From the NCBI GenBank assembly GCA_031428275.1, contig JANPPC010000034.1:1-64000 (forward strand): 64,000 nt of DNA, read 5' to 3'. The translations under genes were made by a program, and so were the position numbers. This document shows positions 58,301-64,000 of the stretch, piece after piece. The stretch is from Pseudobdellovibrio sp031428275 (GTDB taxonomy: Bacteria; Bdellovibrionota; Bdellovibrionia; Bdellovibrionales; Bdellovibrionaceae). The stretch's first letter is position 1, and the number at the start of each line of letters is the position of its first letter. A model generated the notes under the pieces. It ran no database searches. It saw only the letters and a list, made by a program, of their open reading frames with translations, and was not told the DNA's origin.

Positions 58301-59590
58301 ATGCTATTTGTCATATTCTCTTTATTTACCCAAAGTACTTTCAGCGCGATTCCGCCCCAGAAATTGGGCGAAAATTCGGGCGTCAACAGCCTGCAGGTGC
58401 CTTTTTTTAGATCTCCCGAAAGTCTTTTCCCATCCGGAGCCATCAGTCTTGCGACCTTACAAAGGCAGCAGATCAATGCCAAAATGAAGACCGAAAAATT
58501 TTATAAGTGGAAGTCACAACTCTTTCGTGTTGAAGAATTAAAACCAATTCGTCCTGTGCACCTTTCGAAGACTGTCATTGATCCAAAAACAAATCACCGC
58601 TTTAAAGTGACTGAAGCCAACATTAGCCAAATTAAGGTTCGCGACGAAGCTAGTAAAGTAATGAAAACCTACCAGATTGATCAGTTAGCGTCTGATCCTT
58701 ACGATATGGGCTTAGCAATTACTTTAACCGATGCTTACTTAAAAAAATCAGTGACCGAGAATGCTAAAATACTAACAACCATACCGCAAGGGCAACTGTT
58801 GTATCCGCTAGGCTTCGAAAAAGGTTTTGTGAAAGTTCAGTACAAAGATTACGTAGGTTACGTTCGTTTATCTGAAACGATTACGAAGTTTGATCTAGCT
58901 ACAGTGATCTATGCTCAAGAAAAATGGCAGTTCGTTAAGAGACGCGACTTCGACTATATGGTCACGGTCGAAAATAAAAAAATTCATCTCAGTCAAATTC
59001 GCGGATTAGTAACCCCAGATTTGCGTGGCCTTATTGCCTCACCCACACAGAAAATTCCGATGTGGAGTCAAGTCGAAGTCGTCAATGACCAAAAGCCGTC
59101 ATGGATTGAAAGCAATATCAAAGGTCACGGGTTAGTCTGGTGGAAACCATCAGTTGCGGCCGATGAGATTTACACCATCGACGAATTACTTAAAAAAGAA
59201 ATATCAAGCGTTTCGTTTCACCCGAAGAACCCACTAAGAGGCCTACTTTCGGCGCACGGCGTATTCATGACTGAAGATGGCTACCACTGGAAAAAACTTT
59301 CGCAGTTTGCAGACTTCAACGGGCCCGTCTATTACTTTAATGACCTTTTAATTTTTGTCGGGCACTTTCGCAGTCTAAACGGCGGGAAATCGTTTGATAA
59401 CTATATTCAGATTGATAAGCTAGCCAGCGCCATCGAATATTCATTGGGGTATTTTCCGAAACGTCTCCAAGTGAAACGCATTGAAACCTTGCCACCTTTT
59501 AGACTTAAAATTGAAGTTGATACGGGTGTAAAGAAAATTAAAATGGAAAGCCCGCTTTTTGCACAAGACTGGAAAGTCGTTAGATCTTAG
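58301..59590 (+). CDS. Secreted protein with SH3-like beta domains
   Basis: 429 residues, with a short signal peptide (LFVIFSLFTQSTFSA). Around residues 155-190 TIPQGQLLYPLGFEKGFVKV and YKDYVGYVRL look like an SH3b unit as found in cell-wall-binding proteins. The middle has a second similar unit, and residues ~300-345 resemble a WD/sialidase-like loop (GVFMTEDGYHWKKLS). It may act at the envelope. It overlaps the plsC gene by 4 bp at the 3' ends. Confidence 0.7.
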   Translation: MLFVIFSLFTQSTFSAIPPQKLGENSGVNSLQVPFFRSPESLFPSGAISLATLQRQQINAKMKTEKFYKWKSQLFRVEELKPIRPVHLSKTVIDPKTNHRFKVTEANISQIKVRDEASKVMKTYQIDQLASDPYDMGLAITLTDAYLKKSVTENAKILTTIPQGQLLYPLGFEKGFVKVQYKDYVGYVRLSETITKFDLATVIYAQEKWQFVKRRDFDYMVTVENKKIHLSQIRGLVTPDLRGLIASPTQKIPMWSQVEVVNDQKPSWIESNIKGHGLVWWKPSVAADEIYTIDELLKKEISSVSFHPKNPLRGLLSAHGVFMTEDGYHWKKLSQFADFNGPVYYFNDLLIFVGHFRSLNGGKSFDNYIQIDKLASAIEYSLGYFPKRLQVKRIETLPPFRLKIEVDTGVKKIKMESPLFAQDWKVVRS

Positions 59591-60342
59591 ATTGTTTTTC
59601 CGTAATTTTTTGTCCAGATATCATTCATCTTTTGATAGACGACTTTTTGTAAATCAGTTCGGTCTTCAGCGCTAAAATTCTTTGTCTCGATCGCAGGCAA
59701 GATATGAAGTTCAATTTTAGAACGCCAATGATCTTTGTTAAATAGAAATGCACCCTTGGGCAATGCCCGCGTCGCACCTAAGATCACCACAGGAACCACG
59801 GGTACTTGCGCTGACATCGCAAAAACGAAAGGGCCCGCCTTAAACGGCGCAAGCTTCGGGCCGTAGAATCGACCACTCTCTGGCGAAAGCGCAAACATTT
59901 CACCGTTTTGAAATCGAGCTTTGGCTTCTTCATAAACCTTATAGACCTCTTGGCGGTTCGAACGGGCGATCGGTAAAGTTCCTAAAATCTTCATCGTTTG
60001 CCCGAATATAGGAATTTTAAAAAGCTCGGCTTTAGCACCGAAGCGAATACCCGGAATGTAGCCTGCCAAAGCAAACACATCGAAAAAACTTGAGTGATTA
60101 AACAAAAATAAACAGGCCTTACCATTCAAATCATCTTTCGGAATGTTGTCTAACCCGATGACGTGCACACGAACGCCCGACATCACGCAACACATTTGGC
60201 CCCAAGCCATAATCAAAGCATCATCAATTTTTCGGCTATGAAAAAGCACATGCATAACAATTGCAATCGGTCCCAAGATCAAAACCGTAAACGGAAAAAA
60301 TAAAGTTACGATCACAGATCGCATTAACGAGAATATTTTCAT
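59587..60342 (-). CDS. plsC: 1-acyl-sn-glycerol-3-phosphate acyltransferase-like (PlsC)
   Basis: 251 residues. An N-terminal membrane helix is followed by the acyltransferase motif NHSSFFDVF (HxxxxD, catalytic), then FGAKAELFKIPIFGQ, SPESGRF (equivalent to FPEGTRS) and VPVVPVVILGA. The enzyme acylates lysophosphatidate in phospholipid synthesis, at the inner membrane. Its start overlaps the stop of the RelA/SpoT-like gene by 4 bp, indicating coupled translation. Confidence 0.9.
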   Translation of the reverse strand: MKIFSLMRSVIVTLFFPFTVLILGPIAIVMHVLFHSRKIDDALIMAWGQMCCVMSGVRVHVIGLDNIPKDDLNGKACLFLFNHSSFFDVFALAGYIPGIRFGAKAELFKIPIFGQTMKILGTLPIARSNRQEVYKVYEEAKARFQNGEMFALSPESGRFYGPKLAPFKAGPFVFAMSAQVPVVPVVILGATRALPKGAFLFNKDHWRSKIELHILPAIETKNFSAEDRTDLQKVVYQKMNDIWTKNYGKTI

Positions 60343-61445
60343 TCAGGAAATAACCTTTTAACGGCCGCCTCAATTTGGCGGTTTTTATAAGCCGTATGCT
60401 CAGATTCACCCGCCTGCATAATTTCAAATGAACTTTCATTCATGATTTGTACTTCAAAAGGATAGAAAAAACTAAAGCTTTTACCACCCGGCTGATTTGA
60501 GCTCACTTGAATCAATTGCCGCGAAATAAATTTAATGTACTTAAAATCTTGCGAAGAAAACGGATTTTCCTTACGAAACAAACCTAAAAAAGCGGACTGA
60601 CTTGATTTCAATCTTTGCGCCAGCAAGCGATCGATTTTTTCAGACGAGAGCTTCTGATCATCTCCGTGCTTTTTCATCAGCTTATTACATACATCTAAAA
60701 ACTCTTCGACCGGGTACATATTATTAGAAGACTGATCGGGCATAATTTGCGGAAAGCTAATAATATTTTCTTCGACCAAAAAACGAATCACTTGAAAAGA
60801 ATCAAATATCGAGCGCGTCACAAATCGCACTCCAATTTTATCAAAGATCTTCATTGCTAGTGCTTCTGGGCGCGCCAGTAATTTTATCACCGTGCTCGTC
60901 GAAGTTTTAAAAGGCTTCGCGTGAAAGTTTAAAAGCTCGACGCGGGGATGACCTTCTTTTTGAAATGACTTCAGATAAAGCTTATCTTCTTGCACAATAG
61001 CCTGTTCAAACGGCGCCAATATCTGTTTTTGAATTTCTTCTGAAAACGAACTAAACAAATCAGTTTCGGCATGAACGAAGACATGCATACAACGTAAAAA
61101 AGCGCAGGCCCACTTCTGTAAATTTTTATCTTCAAACTGCGAAGCGTAAATTAATAAAAATCGGATATCTTTAAGCTCTTCTTTATTTTTTACCTGTTGG
61201 GGAATTTCGTCGGAATTAATTTTGAGCCGCTCGGTCATCAAAACTAAAGCCCGACGGTGAAAATACCACAAACGCTCTAAATGTTCGGAATTTGAAAGCT
61301 TATAACCGTAGCTTCCTAAAAAAGCTTCCGCCTCGGCCAAGCTGTGAATATGTAAGCTCGGGCGATCAATCGCCGAAGCTCCGCCGGCTACGACGCTTAA
61401 AGAAGACTCATCGAAAAAATAAAAAGAAGAATGATTAGCTATCAC
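60339..61445 (-). CDS. RelA/SpoT-fold protein (TIGR04552-like), possible nucleotidyltransferase
   Basis: 368 residues. In the C-terminal half, FDKIGVRFVTRSIFDSFQVI resembles the RelA/SpoT synthetase block 'D..GiRii....d.y', and the later YPFEVQIMNESSFEIMQAGE with SEHTAYKN resembles 'fEvQirT...ae.eH..YK'. These are blocks of the pyrophosphotransferase domain, though catalytic residues cannot all be placed. There is no HD hydrolase domain. The first ~150 residues are helical and not recognised. It is co-transcribed with plsC. Alarmone synthesis is a hypothesis only. Confidence 0.65.
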   Translation of the reverse strand: MIANHSSFYFFDESSLSVVAGGASAIDRPSLHIHSLAEAEAFLGSYGYKLSNSEHLERLWYFHRRALVLMTERLKINSDEIPQQVKNKEELKDIRFLLIYASQFEDKNLQKWACAFLRCMHVFVHAETDLFSSFSEEIQKQILAPFEQAIVQEDKLYLKSFQKEGHPRVELLNFHAKPFKTSTSTVIKLLARPEALAMKIFDKIGVRFVTRSIFDSFQVIRFLVEENIISFPQIMPDQSSNNMYPVEEFLDVCNKLMKKHGDDQKLSSEKIDRLLAQRLKSSQSAFLGLFRKENPFSSQDFKYIKFISRQLIQVSSNQPGGKSFSFFYPFEVQIMNESSFEIMQAGESEHTAYKNRQIEAAVKRLFPE

Positions 61446-61487
61446 TCCCCTGATTCAATAGGCTTTAGGCTGTATTTTCAAGCTATA

Positions 61488-62168
61488 TTACTGCGTGATT
61501 GCACAGCGTGGAATAGAAAAATCCCCTACTGTTCCCTTCGTTACAGCGCCTACGACGCTAACTAAATTTTGAAATTTTACGATGCCGCTGAAGTTCTGGG
61601 CATCGAATTTTCCTTCAAAGCGAATTTCGCCGTAAGAATCTTTTAGAAGCAAAGTTCCCACACCGGTTTGTTGATTGAATTGACCCGTGATGCTGTGGCC
61701 AGCGCGGGTCGGATCGAACGATAAATCAATGCCGCGTGCGCCTGTGTTAATAGCGTAATCGCTTAACCAAATGCTGTCATAAACGCTGATCGTTATTTTT
61801 GATTTTGAAGATAAGACGTTGCCGTTTGTATCTAAGATAATTTTTCCAGAAAAACGCATACCTGTTGAAGCGCTCTGTTGACCGCTGATCGAACCAATAT
61901 TTTGCGGCAGGATACTTGCGCTTAATAAGGCTTTAACGCGATCTTCGAAACTACCCGTCGCATCACCCGCTGCATAATTGACGGCCGTCGCTTCGTAAAT
62001 AATACCCTGCGCGTTGGTAACCGTCGTAGATTGCGCACATTGCACAGAACTTAAAACGCCGCCACTTGAAACAAAGCCGTTTGAATTCGTCGCTTTGACG
62101 CCATTCTCTTTTGTTACCTGGCACGAGGCTAGAATTAAAAGTGACAGGGCAAGTAAAAGTTTTTTCAT
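61488..62168 (-). CDS. Lipoprotein of unknown function
   Basis: 226 residues with a textbook lipobox LILASC (Cys near 16). The mature part is Gly/Ser/Val-rich and beta-rich (MRFSGKIILDTNGNVLSSKS, then GVGTLLLKDSYGEIRFEGKF), ending in a Cys-containing segment. No named family. It stands alone with a 42-bp gap to the RelA/SpoT-like gene. The 189-bp spacer 62169-62357 shows nothing clear. Confidence 0.75.
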   Translation of the reverse strand: MKKLLLALSLLILASCQVTKENGVKATNSNGFVSSGGVLSSVQCAQSTTVTNAQGIIYEATAVNYAAGDATGSFEDRVKALLSASILPQNIGSISGQQSASTGMRFSGKIILDTNGNVLSSKSKITISVYDSIWLSDYAINTGARGIDLSFDPTRAGHSITGQFNQQTGVGTLLLKDSYGEIRFEGKFDAQNFSGIVKFQNLVSVVGAVTKGTVGDFSIPRCAITQ

Positions 62169-62357
62169 AAAGTCTCCTACCTACCTCTATCGCAAGCCGC
62201 GGGCCAAGACTTTTATTTCAGGATGAAGCACTTCTCACTTTTACGTCTGAATTTGAGACAGCTAGAATGAAGCAGGTTAAGCTTAGAATTTACTCGCGCT
62301 TTACGTTTGCGGGCGTACAATATTTTGACATGGGCCTGCTGTTAGCAAGCAATCCAT

Positions 62358-62870
62358 CTAGCTGGCTGGCAACGCCTTCTTCGACTTTATTTCGCCGTAA
62401 ATAGCGAGTGCGACACCCGCAACGATCGCCATGTCGGCAATATTAAAAACGCCGGTACGTAACCACCCGCCTAAATCAATTAACATGAAATCAATCACAT
62501 GGCCACGTTCGTGAATGACTCTGTCCCACAGATTTCCGAAACCGCCCGCTAAAATAAAACTGTAGGCAAAAAGATTCAATCTTGATTTTTCTTTGGTAAA
62601 TAAATACCAAAGCATTCCGCCTAAGCCTAAAAAAACGATCAATGCAAAAACCACGAAGCGAACTTCACGCGAAAGATTTCCGCCTAATCCTAAAAAGGCG
62701 CCCGGGTTTTCGGCGTAAACGAATTGAAACAAACCATTTAAAAAGTACTGTGGGCTTTGGACCATTAAACTTTCGACGGCCCAATTTTTAGTTGCTTGAT
62801 CGGCGACAAAAATTAAAACTAGCAATGATATGACGACCTTTAATTTATACTTAAGACTCATTGGCTTCAT
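62358..62870 (-). CDS. lspA: Lipoprotein signal peptidase LspA
   Basis: 170 residues from MKPMSLKYK; a longer frame to 62954 is not family-like. Four membrane helices carry the LspA motifs VADQATKNW, AENPGAFLG, GGFGNLWDRVIHERGHVIDF and the second catalytic Asp in FNIADMAIVAG. It removes signal peptides from diacylglyceryl-modified lipoproteins, of which this window encodes many. Its 5' end overlaps the divergent next gene by up to 41 bp. No strong ribosome-binding site is seen. Confidence 0.95.
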   Translation of the reverse strand: MKPMSLKYKLKVVISLLVLIFVADQATKNWAVESLMVQSPQYFLNGLFQFVYAENPGAFLGLGGNLSREVRFVVFALIVFLGLGGMLWYLFTKEKSRLNLFAYSFILAGGFGNLWDRVIHERGHVIDFMLIDLGGWLRTGVFNIADMAIVAGVALAIYGEIKSKKALPAS

Positions 62871-63756
62871 TCTTTTATTTTGTGGGATTACCCCTGCGCA
62901 CGCAACTGAATTTTCGACGCTACTAGGGCTGGGACAAGAGAATTTTGGTTTCACAGTTGAATCATTCGGATTAGGTGATCAAAACATTGCTTTTGAACCC
63001 AATATGGCAGGCCTTTCCAGATTAGGACTTAGCTACGGCGATTATTCGGTGGGAACCTCTTTTCGATCAAGCTCGGCCGAGCTCAATCCAGAAAAAGGCA
63101 AAACAACATTTTTTGATATTCAGCTAGGTTATCATAATCGCAAATGGGGTGTTGATACTTTTTATCAAACCTATACGGGGTTTTTCATTGCGAACACGAA
63201 CCTCATTCAAGTCTATCCAGATTTAAAATTTCAACATTACGGCATCATGGCACGTTATGCCTTAAATGATAGTGACTTTTCGGTTGCGAGTTTAATGGAT
63301 CAATCTGACGAAATAAAAAAATCTGCCGGAAAGTATTATCTAGTTAGCGGACTTCGTCAGCACATAATGGAAACCTCAACTTCGCTTCTGCAAGCGGAAA
63401 ATGCCGGTATGAATACCGAACTAGAAAACCTTCGTAAGATGAAAGTATTTTCGTACAATGCCGGAATCGGAGCTGGAAAATACTGGGTCAGCGATAATCA
63501 TTTTTTTATCGGCGCGGTTTTAGATCTTATCGGAACGCTGGGCTTTTACGATTTTGAAGACACGACTCAGGTTAAAGAAAAAACCTCTTACGGAACTTTA
63601 AGCTACAACGCCAAGGTTGGTTTTGGTTACGCTGGTCAAACTTTTCGTGCCGGTGCCAGCTTAGCAGCCGACTTAACCACGCTACGAACACCGGGCAAAG
63701 CATACATTAAGCCCACGGCGCAGAGAACTTTGTTCTATCTTCGTATTGTCTATTGA
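62830..63756 (+). CDS. Outer-membrane barrel-like protein (DUF4421-like)
   Basis: 308 residues with a signal peptide (IGFILLFCGITPAHATE). The chain alternates amphipathic strands (LSRLGLSYGDYSVGTSF, FDIQLGYHNRKWGVDTFYQT, GIMARYALNDSDFSVASL) and ends in FYLRIVY with a terminal aromatic residue, as in outer-membrane proteins. The outline fits DUF4421 proteins. The start codon lies inside the 5' end of lspA on the other strand. Confidence 0.7.
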   Translation: MTTFNLYLRLIGFILLFCGITPAHATEFSTLLGLGQENFGFTVESFGLGDQNIAFEPNMAGLSRLGLSYGDYSVGTSFRSSSAELNPEKGKTTFFDIQLGYHNRKWGVDTFYQTYTGFFIANTNLIQVYPDLKFQHYGIMARYALNDSDFSVASLMDQSDEIKKSAGKYYLVSGLRQHIMETSTSLLQAENAGMNTELENLRKMKVFSYNAGIGAGKYWVSDNHFFIGAVLDLIGTLGFYDFEDTTQVKEKTSYGTLSYNAKVGFGYAGQTFRAGASLAADLTTLRTPGKAYIKPTAQRTLFYLRIVY

Positions 63757-63841
63757 TTTTATTTTAAAAGAATGGCCTTAAAATTTATTGAAATATTTTG
63801 GGTTTGCAAAATAATCTACAATCCCAGCAGCATTAAAAAAA

Positions 63842-63862
63842 CAACCGGCCCCGAAGCCGGTC
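63842..63862 (-). terminator. Terminator for the partial right-edge gene
   Basis: On the minus strand ACCGGC, a TTCGGG loop and GCCGGT form a 6-bp stem followed by TGTTTTTTT. It lies 14 bp beyond the stop of the partial gene at the window edge and should end its transcript. Confidence 0.85.
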
Positions 63863-63875
63863 GCCCAATACGGAA

Positions 63876-64000
63876 CTAATTGTAAAACATAGCCTTCGTC
63901 GCAGCGCGCTCTTTCATTTTTGAAGTCGGCTTCAAACGATTCGCTTTACGTTCGCTTGAATATTTCTCAAGACGTTGCACGATATAATCTGCTCCGACAC
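63876..64000 (-). CDS. Partial gene at right edge, basic C-terminus
   Basis: The frame runs off the window and ends at the stop codon 63876-63878. About 40 C-terminal residues are visible, highly basic (RLEKYSSERKANRLKPTSKM, then KERAATKAMFYN). They could belong to an RNA-binding or ribosome-associated protein. A terminator directly follows, supporting a real gene end. The family is not recognised. Confidence 0.6.
   Translation of the reverse strand, partial: VGADYIVQRLEKYSSERKANRLKPTSKMKERAATKAMFYN

Overview
The window looks like a chromosome segment of a Bdellovibrionota (Bdellovibrio-like) bacterium of moderate G+C. Reasons: many secreted proteins and lipoproteins with FQNC- or SAC-type lipoboxes, an IcmF-type fused acyl-CoA mutase, homospermidine synthase, system II (ResB/CcsA) cytochrome maturation, and a tyrosine-integrase fossil of the kind common in this group. 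The lineage call is inference from gene content; no rRNA is present.

Layout. 1-0.14 kb: tail of an ISL3-like insertion sequence. 0.3-6.4 kb: initiator tRNA, YajQ, a membrane glycosyltransferase with no ordinary start codon, a DUF1501 relic, an MBL-fold hydrolase and small envelope proteins. 6.6-11.1 kb: membrane and secreted proteins, a lipoprotein hydrolase and an RNase Z-like MBL protein. 11.1-18.6 kb: the operon argC-argJ-argB-argR-hss (minus strand), diverging from a large PLP-dependent arginine/lysine/ornithine decarboxylase across helically phased ARG boxes. This joins arginine synthesis, its repressor and polyamine formation in one control unit. 18.6-21.8 kb: a DUF2914 membrane protein, gene relics and a lipoprotein with a 21-bp minisatellite.

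21.9-35.2 kb is the most striking part: an electron-transfer island with a membrane-anchored ferredoxin/FAD oxidoreductase, a 21-22-haem lipoprotein cytochrome, a cytochrome-b-like membrane protein, ResB and CcsA, an outer-membrane barrel translationally coupled to a 30-haem cytochrome made of nine repeats, and a lipoprotein ResA/TlpA thioredoxin. It reads as a self-contained module: inner-membrane electron donor, periplasmic and outer-membrane haem wire, porin sheath, and dedicated haem-attachment machinery.

35.2-39.2 kb holds a decayed tyrosine integrase, an RCC1-repeat surface protein and repeats derived from the flank and 3' end of tRNA-Gly(GCC), probably the remains of integrative elements. 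39.4-48 kb: a GT4-NodB fusion, FeoAB with a Fur-like box, two 6-PTPS/QueD homologues with altered active sites, Psd, and a COG2509 flavoprotein with a probable leaderless promoter. 48-53 kb: a DEAD-box helicase with an RGG-like tail, a TetR regulator, a fasciclin protein and a small barrel. 53-58.2 kb: an acyl-CoA operon (3-hydroxybutyryl-CoA dehydrogenase, enoyl-CoA hydratase, IcmF). 58.3-64 kb: an SH3-like secreted protein, PlsC coupled to a RelA/SpoT-fold protein, a lipoprotein, LspA overlapping head-to-head with a barrel-like protein, and a partial gene at the right edge.
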